A DNA stretch of 45,540 bases from Pseudanabaena mucicola FACHB-723. GTDB taxonomy: Bacteria; Cyanobacteriota; Cyanobacteriia; Pseudanabaenales; Pseudanabaenaceae. Below are positions 26,438-35,514 of the stretch, piece by piece. How positions within the stretch are numbered: the stretch's first letter is position 1; the number at the start of each line of letters is the position of its first letter. The stretch covers positions 1 to 45,540 of the forward strand of contig NZ_JACJQB010000028.1 of NCBI RefSeq assembly GCF_014696385.1, given 5' to 3'. Both the position numbers and the translations under genes were made by a program. The notes beneath the pieces are model-generated. The model made no database searches. It was not told where the DNA came from and saw nothing but the letters and a program-made list of their open reading frames with translations.

Positions 26438-27225
26438 AGCGAAAATAACTGATAGGCATTGCTAGTAGTTTCAGAGGCTAATGTCGTCAGTTCAACTCCC
26501 CTTAATTGAGCAACAGTCTCAGCAACATGCAGCACATAGGCAGGCTCATTACGCTTACCCCGTTTGGGGACAGGGGCAAGAAATGGGCAATCAGTCTCTA
26601 CCAAAATGCGATCGCTAGGCACGATCTTGGCAGATTCATGTAGATCATGGGCATTTTTAAAGGTAACGACACCGCTAAAGCTAATGTACATTCCTAAATC
26701 GACAAACCACTGAGTTTCTTCAGGATTTCCTGCCCAGCAATGCATGACACCACGGATCGGCTTTTGGGGATCTTCGGCATTAATTTCTTGCAAAACTTGG
26801 CGGGTTGTCACCGCAGCTTCGCGAGAATGGATAATCACAGGGAGATTTAGCGATCGTGCTGTCCTTAGTTGTGATTTAAAGGCTTCAATCTGAGCATTTT
26901 TAGAGTCAGACTTGAAAAAATCTAAACCAGTTTCACCAATCGCCACCACCCGTTGATCGCTACTTGCCAAAGCCTGAATGCGATCGCCAATTTCAGGATT
27001 CCAACCTGAGGTGTTCAAAGTTTTGTCGAGTGGATGCAAACCCACAGCAAAACTTACTTCAGGAAATTGATTTGCGATCGCCTGAATTTGATCAAACTCA
27101 TCAGGGCTCACACAGGAATGGACTAACCGCGTCACCCCATTACGAAGCCAGCGATCGCGCACCTCATTTAAGTCAGTGTGAAAATCCTTAAAGTTGATAT
27201 GCACATGGGTATCTACTAGCTGCAT
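26434..27225 (-). CDS. tatD: TatD-family metal-dependent hydrolase / DNase
   Basis: This 263-residue TIM-barrel amidohydrolase-like enzyme has the full set of metal ligands: His7 and His9 in 'DTHVHINF', the Glu of 'GETGLDFF', the His of 'IHSREA', the His of 'MHCWAG', and the Asp of '[10 protein letters not shown]'. TatD proteins have 3'-5' DNase activity and act in DNA repair and quality control. The protein ends 'NAYQLFSL', immediately followed by a TAG that lies in the terminal repeat of the adjacent MITE. The last residues may therefore have been trimmed or altered by the insertion, though the fold's core is intact. Confidence 0.93.
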   Translation of the reverse strand: MQLVDTHVHINFKDFHTDLNEVRDRWLRNGVTRLVHSCVSPDEFDQIQAIANQFPEVSFAVGLHPLDKTLNTSGWNPEIGDRIQALASSDQRVVAIGETGLDFFKSDSKNAQIEAFKSQLRTARSLNLPVIIHSREAAVTTRQVLQEINAEDPQKPIRGVMHCWAGNPEETQWFVDLGMYISFSGVVTFKNAHDLHESAKIVPSDRILVETDCPFLAPVPKRGKRNEPAYVLHVAETVAQLRGVELTTLASETTSNAYQLFSL

Positions 27226-27449
27226 AAATTAAGAAAACCTACAAATCAAGATCAAAAAACCAAACGTATAAGTCAACGAGAAAATTAACCACTCCCCCAG
27301 TTAAGTTAATTTTCTCGCTCAAAACCATTGTTTAAACAATCTGTTATCAACTACACATAATTCCTTCTAGGAAAGTGATTTTTACAGAATTTACAACAAT
27401 GGTCTTCATCTTTAGGCAACTAAATAATGTCCTGAATACTAACTCCTAG
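27226..27449. other. Intergenic, tatD upstream / cyAbrB downstream
   Basis: A 224-bp AT-rich gap. It contains the inverted repeat GAGAAAATTAAC (27279-27290) / GTTAATTTTCTC (27305-27316), a hairpin placed between the two same-strand genes that may end the cyAbrB transcript. No ORF was found. Confidence 0.5.
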
Positions 27450-27839
27450 TTATTCCTCGTCCGATGATTGATCATTATTTAACTGGATCAGGTGAATATG
27501 CTTGTATCCGAGCTTAATCTCAAATTCATCACCCTCATGTAGACCCATCGATTTTGTGTAGGTAGAGCCAATCACGATTTGTCCATTTTTGTGAACGCTA
27601 ACACGGAACGTAGGTTCACGCCCACGCCCATCTTTGTTCTGTTCAGGATTAATTGCAAAGCCTCTAGCAGCAAGCACTGCCTCATAGAAATCAGTTAAGT
27701 TGACTCTCTCCACTCCGTCTTTTCCACGAGTGAAGTAGCCACACTTTTTAGCTTGCTCACGTTTGGGCAAGTTGTTTAACTCTTTTGCTTTTTGAAGAAG
27801 CGCTTTTCCTGTCAAAGGAGAAGTAATAGTATCTGCCAT
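27450..27839 (-). CDS. cyAbrB-family transcription regulator
   Basis: This is a 129-residue protein with the cyanobacterial AbrB layout: an N-terminal part 'PLTGKALLQKAKELNNLPKREQAKKCGYFT' and a C-terminal AbrB-like DNA-binding fold 'REPTFRVSVHKNGQIVIGSTYTKSMGLHEGDEFEIKLGYKHIHLIQL'. cyAbrB proteins are found in all cyanobacteria and repress or tune genes for carbon/nitrogen balance, hydrogenase and toxin or stress functions. I cannot tell the two paralogue types apart with certainty. The acidic tail ('NNDQSSDEE') is typical. The long AT-rich region upstream may carry its control sites. Confidence 0.92.
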   Translation of the reverse strand: MADTITSPLTGKALLQKAKELNNLPKREQAKKCGYFTRGKDGVERVNLTDFYEAVLAARGFAINPEQNKDGRGREPTFRVSVHKNGQIVIGSTYTKSMGLHEGDEFEIKLGYKHIHLIQLNNDQSSDEE

Positions 27840-28696
27840 AAAATTAGTAGGAATTTCAAGATTGGGATTTAAAATATCTCTATATGATAAGAGAAATTTT
27901 ATACACCTATGTATTTGAACTTACATAGACTAGCATCTCTATTGTCGTACATTTTTTCAAATATTACTAAAACATTGAAAAAATTTGTTTTTTTGATGTT
28001 GCTGCACAAAGTCCATCCTACTAAAGTATTTGAATAGAACCTTTTTTGTGCAAAACATAGAAATATGAAATAGTTTTTTCACCCGAACAGGTGATGTATT
28101 AGGTTTCATTTAGTCGAACACCTACGAAATTCACACAAAATCTTCTGAGAAAATATAATCATACGAAGATGATTATGAAGATGATTATATTTTCATATCT
28201 CTAGATGATTACTGCAAATCGATTATGAAATAGTGCGGGTATCAATACAGAAACACCAATGCCGATACAAATTAGAGCTTACAGAAAACTGCGTGGCTGT
28301 GTATTGAATAGGGCATTAACCGATGTAACTTGACTGAAGAAAATCTGTAAAACAGACACGCAACCAATACCGATCGCAGGAATATAGGTAATAGATTGAG
28401 TCAGTTTTGTGAAATAGTCAAACAGAGATGATACAAATTAGCTAATACTAATTAGATAAAAGCTTTCAAATGCAACTAGTGTGTGCACTGCTATGGTTCT
28501 TGCTAAGACAATATTGTTAGTGGTTCTTAACGTTAGTGCAAAGATACCAAATACGGCGGTGAGATTAAATCAAGAAATCACGAAAATGCTTCATAGCATC
28601 CGAGAAAAGGTTAGCGTAACATCGTCATGCCAACCTTTATGTCTCAGCGCTAGAAGCAAATACCGTCCACCATGCGGATGGCATCGGGTGTGAAAT
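27840..28696. other. 857-bp gene-poor AT-rich region
   Basis: I see no gene I would defend here. It has an inverted repeat at 28149-28162 / 28181-28194 (GAAAATATAATCAT and complement) with GATGATTATGAAGATGATTAT repeats in the loop. The only longer frame (28481-28693, plus strand, 70 codons) has no ribosome site or family resemblance. The region presumably carries the cyAbrB promoter on its left side; an uncharacterised small RNA is possible. Confidence 0.4.
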
Positions 28697-30160
28697 TTAA
28701 GAACTAAGCTTACAGTCTTGATAGAGTTTCTTAAATCTTTGCTGCTGTATATTGTGGTCAACGATTGGTAAAGGATAACCGCGTCTTTGGCATTGATGCG
28801 GCGGAATGTTACTGCTTAACAGTTCGGCAGTAGTTAATCCCTGTAACTCAGGCAACCAGCGCAAAATATATTCCCCTTCAGGATCATATTTACGCGCTTG
28901 GGAAGCGGGATTAAAAATCCGCAAAGGCTTAGGATCCATACCACTAGAGGCGCTCCATTGCCAACCGCCATTATTTGCGGCTAAGTCTCCATCTAACAGC
29001 TTTTGCATAAAATAACGCTCACCCGATTGCCAATTGATGATCAAATCCTTAGTTAAGAAGCTGGCGACGATCATCCGACAACGATTATGCATCCAGCCCG
29101 TTTGATTGAGTTGACGCATTGCGGCATCAACAATGGGATAGCCTGTCCGACCTTCACACCATGCCTCAAACTTCTCCGCGTCATCATCCCAAGGGAATTG
29201 TCGCATTTGGGGACGATAGGCTCCTGTTTCTAGTTCAGGAAAATAAAAGAGAACATGTTGATAAAACTCCCGCCACGCTAATTCCTGTTGCCATGTGGTG
29301 ACACTAATTGCTTCTTCTTCGCTGCGTACCCGTTGCTGGGCGGCGATAGCCGCCGTCCACACCCGTCTGATGCCGACTGTGCCGAACCGTAAATGGGGAC
29401 TCAGGGTTGATGTACCCGCATGGGCGGGAAAATCACGTTCGGGTTGATAGCGCAAAATGCCATTGCGATCGCAAAATTGATTTAAAAGATCTAATGCCGC
29501 CGCTTCGCCTGTTTTTGGTAACTGAATATCATTAATAAATTTGAGGTCACGCAAACTTGGTAAGGCGATGGTGGGCAAATTTGCGTAAGTATCTAAACCT
29601 GTTATTTTTTGCGGTGCATCAAAGGGCTGGGGCTTTGGTTTACTTTGCCAATTGCGCCAAAAGGGAGTGTAAACCTTATAAGGTTCTCCCGCCTGAGTTG
29701 CGATCGCATCTGGAGCAATCAAGCCAATATCAACAAAGCTCTGTACTTTAATTCCCAAGGATTGCAATGAATCTGTGGCACTGCGATCGCGCTTAATCGC
29801 AAAGGGTTCAACATCTTGATTAAAAAATACATGGGTTGCCTGCATCGCTTGGGCTAAGGCACAAATTGACGGCACAGGTTGACCAAGCATAAATAACAAA
29901 TCACTACCTAGTCGTCGATAGTTGGCTTGCAACTCGCGCAAACAACCGAGCATAAAGTCAACCTTGCTACCCTCAGTCACCCCATCATCGAGAATGTCAG
30001 GATCGAAAATAAATAGACCCACGACCTTACCGCGATCGCCCACCTGTGCAATAGCTGCGCTCAAAGCGGGATGATCATCAATGCGTAAGTCGCGACGATG
30101 CCAAACTATAGCGATCGGATTTTGGGCAGTTCCCACCAAGTTATGAACGAGTTCGGGCAT
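28697..30160 (-). CDS. phr: Deoxyribodipyrimidine photolyase, class I
   Basis: I use ATG 30160 (487 aa); the frame extends to a TTG at 30169. The enzyme repairs UV cyclobutane pyrimidine dimers with light. The N-terminal antenna (photolyase) domain starts 'IAIVWHRRDLRIDDHPAL'. The C-terminal FAD domain shows 'QELAWREFYQHVLFYFPE', 'RTGYPIVDAAMRQLNQTGWMHNRCRMIVASFLTKDLIINWQSGERYF' and 'LAANNGGWQWSASSGMDPKPLRIFNPASQARKYDPEG', the signature of CPD photolyases. The second cofactor is probably 8-HDF, as in other cyanobacterial class I enzymes. It is divergent from cobN across a 119-bp gap. Confidence 0.95.
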   Translation of the reverse strand: MPELVHNLVGTAQNPIAIVWHRRDLRIDDHPALSAAIAQVGDRGKVVGLFIFDPDILDDGVTEGSKVDFMLGCLRELQANYRRLGSDLLFMLGQPVPSICALAQAMQATHVFFNQDVEPFAIKRDRSATDSLQSLGIKVQSFVDIGLIAPDAIATQAGEPYKVYTPFWRNWQSKPKPQPFDAPQKITGLDTYANLPTIALPSLRDLKFINDIQLPKTGEAAALDLLNQFCDRNGILRYQPERDFPAHAGTSTLSPHLRFGTVGIRRVWTAAIAAQQRVRSEEEAISVTTWQQELAWREFYQHVLFYFPELETGAYRPQMRQFPWDDDAEKFEAWCEGRTGYPIVDAAMRQLNQTGWMHNRCRMIVASFLTKDLIINWQSGERYFMQKLLDGDLAANNGGWQWSASSGMDPKPLRIFNPASQARKYDPEGEYILRWLPELQGLTTAELLSSNIPPHQCQRRGYPLPIVDHNIQQQRFKKLYQDCKLSS

Positions 30161-30279
30161 ACAGATCAATTGTGCTTACAATATAAATCTACCGCTTATG
30201 CAGCATTTAAGTCACGCCCAGCGCTTGGCACTGCATAACATTAAATAGATTTTCCATGAGATTGTAAAGAGCTTAAAAA
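30161..30279. promoter_or_regulatory. Divergent phr / cobN control region
   Basis: A 119-bp gap carrying the inverted repeat TTATGCAG (30196-30203) / CTGCATAA (30231-30238), with a nested imperfect dyad GCCCAGCGCTTGGC (30216-30229). This could be an operator for one or both genes. The conserved B12-box of cobalamin riboswitches was not found. Confidence 0.45.
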
Positions 30280-33200
30280 ATGCACCGCATCGCGACTATA
30301 TCAGGCGGCTGGAACCAGTCCACCGACAGCGTAATTTTCGTTGATCAGCAACCTGCACCAATTGTAATTATCACTGCTGCTGATACTGATATCCAAACCC
30401 TCGCGGCGGCTACTGCCCAATTACCTGAAGATTTCCCGCAAATTCGGGTGGTGAATGTATTGCAGCTACAGCAGCAAATTGCGATCGATACCTACGCCGA
30501 AGAGGTTTTAACAAGCGCCAAAGTAATTATTGTGCGATTAATTGGGGGGCAATCTTACTGGAGCTATGGATTGGAAGTTGTTAAGGAAACTGTGTTAAAT
30601 ACAGGTGCAGTTTTGATTGTATTACCGGGAGATGAGCGTCCCGATCCTAGTTTGACTAGCCATTCTACGACTTCTCTAACTTTGGTGAATCAGGCTTGGC
30701 AATATTTCATCGAAGCAGGAGTTGAGAACTATCAGAATTTATTGAAGTTTTTGGCGAAAGAATTTTTAGATATTGCATCAGAATATGAGCTTCCGCAACC
30801 AGTGCCTCGGATTGGGATTTATGAAGCCCTCAAACCTCAGCCCCCTGTCCCATCGGTAGAGAATGAGAGAGTGGCGATTCTTTTTTATCGCGCTCATTAT
30901 TTGTCGGGAAATACGGGGGCGATCACAGCTTTGTGTGAAGCATTGCAAGAACGGAATTTAGAACCTTTACCCATCTATGTTTCGTCTTTAAAAGAGCCAG
31001 ATGTGCAAGCAGAGTTAATTCGCTATTGCTTGCCTGAATCGGATCGAAAAGTTGATCTAATTTTGAATACAACCAGCTTTTCTTTAGCGAGCCTCAAAAC
31101 CGATACACCCCAAGTTGATCTTTGGGAAGCTTTGAATGTACCTGTATTTCAAGTGATTTTTAGTGGTGGGTTAAAGAAAACTTGGGCAAATGGAACGCAA
31201 GGACTAACTCCCCGTGATATGGCGATGAATGTGGTGTTGCCTGAAGTTGATGGCAGGATTATTACTAGAGCAGTTTCCTTTAAAGCGATGCAGGGACAGA
31301 ATCTCGCTTTGCAAACAGAAGTATTAACCTATGAACCTGTGCGATCGCGGATTAATTTTGTGGCAGATCTGGCGGCGAAATGGATACAGCTCAAGCATAC
31401 AGATATTTGCGATCGCAAAATCGCTTTAATCCTTGCCAACTATCCCAACCGTGATGGTAGATTAGCCAATGGAGTCGGGTTAGATACACCAGCCAGTTGT
31501 TTAGAGATTCTCAAAGCTTTACGAAATTCAGGCTATAGCGTTGGTGAGATTCCTGAGACTAGCGATGAGTTGATGAAGTTGTTAACTACAGGTGTGACTA
31601 ACGATCGCGAATCCTTTGGAGTACGTCAGATTAATCAATCTTTAGCGCTAGAAGATTATCAAAACTATTTTCAGAATTTACCTGAGCCTGTCCAAAATGG
31701 AATTCAGGCAAGATGGAATCAGCCGAAATATGAGAAAGAATTTGCGATCGCAGGTATGCAGTTCGGAAATATTTTTGTCGGAATTCAACCATCACGCGGC
31801 TACGATCTCGATCCTACGCTCAATTACCATGCCCCTGATTTAGAACCGACCCATGACTATATGGCTTTCTACCATTGGGTGCGCGACAAGTTTAACGCCC
31901 ATGCGATCGCCCATATTGGCAAGCATGGCAATCTCGAATGGCTCCCCGGAAAAAGTGTGGCGCTATCAGAAAACTGCTATCCCGAAGCCGCCTTTGGGGC
32001 GATGCCGCATTTCTATCCCTTTATCGTCAATGACCCCGGCGAAGGTTCTCAAGCAAAAAGGCGATCGCAAGCAGTGATTCTCGATCACCTCACGCCACCA
32101 ATGACTCGCGCTGAGCTATACGGTGGTTTGCAACAATTGGAAGGCTTGATCGATGAATATTACGAAGCGGAAACTCTCGATCCTGACCGATTGCCAATGG
32201 TGAGAGAGAGATTAACCGAATTAATCAAACAGGAAAATCTGCATCAAGATTTAGGGATTTCTTTAGACCGTTTAGAGGATTCGCTGAATACAATTCTGAC
32301 AACAGCCGATGGTTATCTTTGTGAGATTAAGGAGGCACAAATTCGGGATGGTTTGCATATTTTTGGGCAATGTCCAGAGGGGAGACTGTTAAGAGATTTG
32401 GTAGTAGCGATCGCCCGTAATCCTACGGCTAATCGAATGGGGCTAACTAGGGCGATCGCGCAGGATTGGGGTTTAGATTTCGATCCATTGACTGCGAATT
32501 TAGGCGAGTTACTTCCAGCGAGTTCTCATTCACGCTTAGTGAATTGTCGAATTATTGGGGATGCCGTGGAAGTTATAGAGGAATATGCGGCGGAGTTGGT
32601 GGATGCCCTCACCCCTCTCCCCTCTCCTCCCTTGGGAGAGGGGAACAAGAAAATTAATCTTGCCCCCCTTCTCTCTTCATGGGAGAAGGGGATGGGGGAT
32701 GAGGGTCTTGCAATTCAAACAGAACTAACATGGATTTGCGATCGCCTTTTGCCATCTCTCTACAAAACCAAGCAAGAAATCACCAATCTTCTACGCGGAC
32801 TCAATGGTGAATATATTCCTAGCGGCGCATCAGGTGCGCCGACGAGGGGCAGACCTGAAGTATTACCCACAGGACGGAATTTCTATTCGGTGGATATTAG
32901 GGCAGTACCAACAGAAACAGCTTGGGATATTGGGCGGAAAGCTGCGGATGTGTTGATCGAAACCTATACGCAAGAGCATGGCGAATATCCGCAAACCTTG
33001 GGGCTATCGATTTGGGGAACTTCCACAATGCGAACGGGTGGCGATGACCTTGCCGAAGCACTGGCTTTATTAGGCGTGCAACCTGTTTGGGATGGCGTAT
33101 CGCGGCGCGTCGTGGATTTTGAGATTTTGCCTTTGTCAATCCTTGGTCGTCCCCGTGTAGATGTGACCCTGCGGATTTCAGGATTCTTTCGTGATGCGTT

Positions 33201-34092
33201 CCCAAATCTCATCGATTTATTTGATAGTGCGGTGAATGCTGTGGCAAATCTCGATGAACCTGCCGATCAGAATCCCTTAGCGGCAAAAGTTCAAGCCGAA
33301 TCTGCACAGTGGCAAAGAGAAGGATTAACTTTAGAACAAGCCCAAGAGCGATCGCGTTATCGGGTATTCGGCTCCAAGCCGAGTGCCTATGGTGCAGGTT
33401 TACAAGGCTTAATCGAGTCGCAAAACTGGGAAAGTGAGCAGGATTTAGCGCGAGCCTATATCAATTGGAGTGCCTACGCCTACACCAGCAAATCCGAAGG
33501 AAAATCCGCCCCTGAAGCTTTTAACCAACGTCTTGGCAATATGCAAATAGTGCTGCAAAATCAGGACAATCGTGAGCATGACATTCTAGATTCCGATGAT
33601 TATTATCAGTTTCAGGGCGGAATGACATCGGCGATCAAGTCTATTTCAGGGAATGCTCCAGAGGTGTACTTTGGCGATAACTCACGCATGGCTCAGCCCA
33701 AGGTTCGCAAGTTAAGTGAAGAGATTGCAAGGGTTTATCGATCGCGTGTGGTTAACCCCAAATGGATCGCAGGAGCGATGCGTCACGGTTATAAAGGTGC
33801 TTTCGAGATGTCGGCAACGCTTGACTATCTATTTGCCTATGATGCTACGACTAACTGCGTTTCCGACTTCATGTATGAGGGTGTTGCGGAGGCATATATT
33901 TTTAACCCTGAAGTCCAGAATTTTATTAAATCTAGCAATCCTTGGGCGTTGCGAGATATGTCGGAACGATTGTTAGAGGCGAATCAGCGCGGGATGTGGC
34001 AAGACGTGACGGCAGATATGTTGGATCGATTAAAGGCGATCGCAAATGATGCTGAGGGTGCAATTGAGTCGCAAAATTTTGATAAATACTGA
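30280..34092 (+). CDS. cobN: Cobaltochelatase subunit CobN
   Basis: This 1,270-residue large subunit of the ATP-dependent cobalt chelatase inserts Co2+ into the corrin ring in B12 synthesis. The start 'MHRIATISGGWNQSTDSVIFVDQQPAPIVIITAADTDIQ' is CobN-specific and unlike the Mg-chelatase subunit ChlH. Shared core motifs are 'HAIAHIGKHGNLEWLPGKSVALS', 'GASGAPTRGRPEVLPTGRNFYSVD', 'LGLSIWGTSTMRTGGDDLAEALALLGVQPVW' and 'AMRHGYKGAFEMSATLDYLFAYDATT'. Residues about 776-808 ('LTPLPSPPLGEGNKK...APLLSSWEKGMGDEG') are translated from an interspersed repeat lying in frame, so the protein carries a ~33-residue foreign loop. No other B12 gene is in the window. A clear ATG follows AAGAGCTTAAAAA. Confidence 0.95.
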   Translation: MHRIATISGGWNQSTDSVIFVDQQPAPIVIITAADTDIQTLAAATAQLPEDFPQIRVVNVLQLQQQIAIDTYAEEVLTSAKVIIVRLIGGQSYWSYGLEVVKETVLNTGAVLIVLPGDERPDPSLTSHSTTSLTLVNQAWQYFIEAGVENYQNLLKFLAKEFLDIASEYELPQPVPRIGIYEALKPQPPVPSVENERVAILFYRAHYLSGNTGAITALCEALQERNLEPLPIYVSSLKEPDVQAELIRYCLPESDRKVDLILNTTSFSLASLKTDTPQVDLWEALNVPVFQVIFSGGLKKTWANGTQGLTPRDMAMNVVLPEVDGRIITRAVSFKAMQGQNLALQTEVLTYEPVRSRINFVADLAAKWIQLKHTDICDRKIALILANYPNRDGRLANGVGLDTPASCLEILKALRNSGYSVGEIPETSDELMKLLTTGVTNDRESFGVRQINQSLALEDYQNYFQNLPEPVQNGIQARWNQPKYEKEFAIAGMQFGNIFVGIQPSRGYDLDPTLNYHAPDLEPTHDYMAFYHWVRDKFNAHAIAHIGKHGNLEWLPGKSVALSENCYPEAAFGAMPHFYPFIVNDPGEGSQAKRRSQAVILDHLTPPMTRAELYGGLQQLEGLIDEYYEAETLDPDRLPMVRERLTELIKQENLHQDLGISLDRLEDSLNTILTTADGYLCEIKEAQIRDGLHIFGQCPEGRLLRDLVVAIARNPTANRMGLTRAIAQDWGLDFDPLTANLGELLPASSHSRLVNCRIIGDAVEVIEEYAAELVDALTPLPSPPLGEGNKKINLAPLLSSWEKGMGDEGLAIQTELTWICDRLLPSLYKTKQEITNLLRGLNGEYIPSGASGAPTRGRPEVLPTGRNFYSVDIRAVPTETAWDIGRKAADVLIETYTQEHGEYPQTLGLSIWGTSTMRTGGDDLAEALALLGVQPVWDGVSRRVVDFEILPLSILGRPRVDVTLRISGFFRDAFPNLIDLFDSAVNAVANLDEPADQNPLAAKVQAESAQWQREGLTLEQAQERSRYRVFGSKPSAYGAGLQGLIESQNWESEQDLARAYINWSAYAYTSKSEGKSAPEAFNQRLGNMQIVLQNQDNREHDILDSDDYYQFQGGMTSAIKSISGNAPEVYFGDNSRMAQPKVRKLSEEIARVYRSRVVNPKWIAGAMRHGYKGAFEMSATLDYLFAYDATTNCVSDFMYEGVAEAYIFNPEVQNFIKSSNPWALRDMSERLLEANQRGMWQDVTADMLDRLKAIANDAEGAIESQNFDKY
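32606..32706. repeat. Interspersed palindromic repeat inside cobN
   Basis: A ~100-bp C/G-run element: it opens CCCTCACCCCTCTCCCCTC and closes GGGGATGGGGGATGAGGGT, with two inner hairpins (for example CCCTTGGGAGAGGGG). This composition and its typical translation 'TPLPSPPLGEG...WEKGMGDEG' are those of widespread bacterial repeat elements. It is read through in frame. Confidence 0.8.
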
Positions 34093-34102
34093 CAGTGAAA
34101 TG

Positions 34103-34131
34103 TTGGCAAAGCAAGGCAATGTAGATACAAT
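34103..34131 (+). promoter_or_regulatory. Sigma-70-type promoter of the mazEF-like pair
   Basis: TTGGCA (34103-34108), a 17-bp spacer, then TACAAT (34126-34131), 27 bp upstream of the antitoxin ATG. The near-repeat AGATACA/AGATATA overlapping and following the -10 could be the antitoxin's operator. This is a pattern match only. Confidence 0.6.
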
Positions 34132-34158
34132 AGATATACGTTGTTTGGAGCATTGATT

Positions 34159-34401
34159 ATGACAACTGCTATCTCTAAATGGGGTAATAGTTTAGCTATA
34201 CGTATTCCGCAAGCTATAGCTGAACAGGCACAAATTCAAGCAGGCAGCGAAATCAACATAGATATTATCGATGGAAAGATTGTTTTAACACCCTATCGAC
34301 GTAAGAAATATATGCTGGATGAACTGCTAGATGGCATGACCTCAGAAAATCTCCATGCAGAAATCTCCACAGGTATTCCTGTTGGTAATGAAGTATGGTA
34401 A
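34159..34401 (+). CDS. MazE/AbrB-type antitoxin
   Basis: I choose ATG 34159 (80 aa, 'MTTAISKWGNSLAIRIPQAI'), with GGAG (34147-34150) 8 nt upstream; a TTG at 34141 gives a longer frame. The first 45 residues form the swapped-hairpin AbrB/MazE DNA-binding fold ('SKWGNSLAIRIPQAIAEQAQIQAGSEINIDIIDGKIVLTP'). The acidic C-terminus ('LLDGMTSENLHAEI') would bind and block the toxin. The stop overlaps the toxin start by 7 bp, as in coupled toxin-antitoxin operons. It probably represses its own promoter. Confidence 0.9.
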   Translation: MTTAISKWGNSLAIRIPQAIAEQAQIQAGSEINIDIIDGKIVLTPYRRKKYMLDELLDGMTSENLHAEISTGIPVGNEVW

Positions 34402-34730
34402 AGCTATACATCCCCGATCGTGGTGATATTGTCTGGCTAGATTTTAATCCACAGCTCGGACGCGAACAATATGGTCATCGTCCCGCTTTTGTAATTTCGC
34501 CTATAGCCTATAATCAACGTTCAAACTTGGCTCTGCTTTGTCCAATTACTTCTAAAATTAAGGAATGGAAGTTTGAGGTTCTGCTCACAGATACAAAAAC
34601 TAAGGGAGTGATTCTCGCTGACCAGATTAAGAGTTTAGACTGGCAAGCAAGAAAGATAAGTTTTATTGAAAGAGCGTCAAATAACACTATTGAGGAAGTC
34701 ATTGCAAAAATTGAGACACTTTTAAACTAA
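34395..34730 (+). CDS. MazF/PemK-type mRNA interferase toxin
   Basis: This is a 111-residue PemK-fold toxin. Signature segments are 'IPDRGDIVWLDFNPQLGREQYGHRPAFVISPIAYN', with the conserved Gly-Asp and Arg-Pro, 'LALLCPITSKI', and 'GVILADQIKSLDWQARKI', with the catalytic-region Asp-Q-I and Lys/Arg residues. MazF proteins cleave mRNA at short sequence motifs. It is translationally coupled to the antitoxin and looks full length. Its gene ends in front of the convergent ureF gene with a small AACTAAGT/ACTTAGTT hairpin between them. Confidence 0.92.
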   Translation: MVKLYIPDRGDIVWLDFNPQLGREQYGHRPAFVISPIAYNQRSNLALLCPITSKIKEWKFEVLLTDTKTKGVILADQIKSLDWQARKISFIERASNNTIEEVIAKIETLLN

Positions 34731-34758
34731 GTAGTTATTTATGCTTAACCACTTAGTT
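34725..34758. terminator. Weak hairpin between mazF and ureF
   Basis: Arms AACTAAGT (34725-34732, overlapping the mazF stop) and ACTTAGTT (34751-34758) with an 18-nt loop. AT-rich and short, so a weak terminator at best. Confidence 0.35.
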
Positions 34759-34788
34759 TCTGGATCGGTGGCAATCAAAAACTTCTGA

Positions 34789-35514
34789 TCAACTTCTAAA
34801 CAATCGCGAATATTGTGTCTCATGATTTGCCGAAGCGATACTTGCTCCCCAACCACACCATTCCAAATCATGATCAGCTTTTTGTAGAGCCGATGCCGCA
34901 CTAGTTAAAACATTGGGACTGAGTTGAAAAATAACTTGCTGTCCAACTGTTTGCCCAAAGGGAACTGACCGCACCGCCGCACTCACCAAATTAGATAGCC
35001 AACTGGAAATATAACCAATTGTGGTTTGACTAGCATCAATCCCTAAACTAGCCGCAACGATGCCAAATGCGATCGCAAAATTACATCCCTGACCATTTTG
35101 ATTGTTTTTCGCCATGGGTAACAGTGAACTAATCGATTGCTGCTGATCGCGATAAAGCCCTTCCGCAAGTTGTTCCCATAACTTCATTAATGACTGTCCC
35201 ATTTGCCAACTCGCCAGACGAATCTCTTCCGCTTCTCTAGTTGCCGAGAGCCAATTATTCCAATAACTTAGATCCACCAGATTATTTGTGATTACAGCTT
35301 GGTGGGCGCGAAGTGCGATTGCCGCTTCGTTGGTAATAAATCCAAAGGCTAACTCTCGGCTTAACCAAGCGCAAAGATCCGCCTCAGTTTGAATAATACC
35401 TTGCTGACAAAGGTACTCTATACCTTCCGAATAGCTATACGCACCAACAGGCAAAGCTGGGCTAGTAATTTGCAATAAACGCAAAAGTTGCAGCGAATCA
35501 GGATTAATGTTCAT
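34789..35514 (-). CDS. ureF: Urease accessory protein UreF
   Basis: I prefer ATG 35514 (241 aa, 'MNINPDSLQLLRLLQITSPALPVGAYSYSEGIEYL'), matching the usual UreF start. The frame opens further upstream at 35562, but that would overlap ureE by 59 bp. UreF is an all-helical protein that joins UreD/H and UreG on the urease apoprotein to load nickel. The 'SPALPVGAYSYSEGIE' box and the 'GWGASIASANHETQYSRLFRS' tail are characteristic. It overlaps the ureE stop by 11 bp, so ureE and ureF are coupled. Urease structural genes and ureD are not in the window. Confidence 0.92.
   Translation of the reverse strand: MNINPDSLQLLRLLQITSPALPVGAYSYSEGIEYLCQQGIIQTEADLCAWLSRELAFGFITNEAAIALRAHQAVITNNLVDLSYWNNWLSATREAEEIRLASWQMGQSLMKLWEQLAEGLYRDQQQSISSLLPMAKNNQNGQGCNFAIAFGIVAASLGIDASQTTIGYISSWLSNLVSAAVRSVPFGQTVGQQVIFQLSPNVLTSAASALQKADHDLEWCGWGASIASANHETQYSRLFRS

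Noticed and set aside
28481-28693. Small plus-strand gene of 70 codons
   Set aside because: No ribosome site, no recognisable family or signal, and unusual residue content; it looks like a chance open frame.
30161-30279. Cobalamin riboswitch upstream of cobN
   Set aside because: The gap is only 119 bp and lacks the conserved B12-box and the other core elements; only inverted repeats are present.
30280-34092. Magnesium chelatase subunit ChlH instead of CobN
   Set aside because: The N-terminus ('MHRIATISGGWNQ...PAPIVIITAADTDIQ') is that of CobN, and the overall length fits CobN better.
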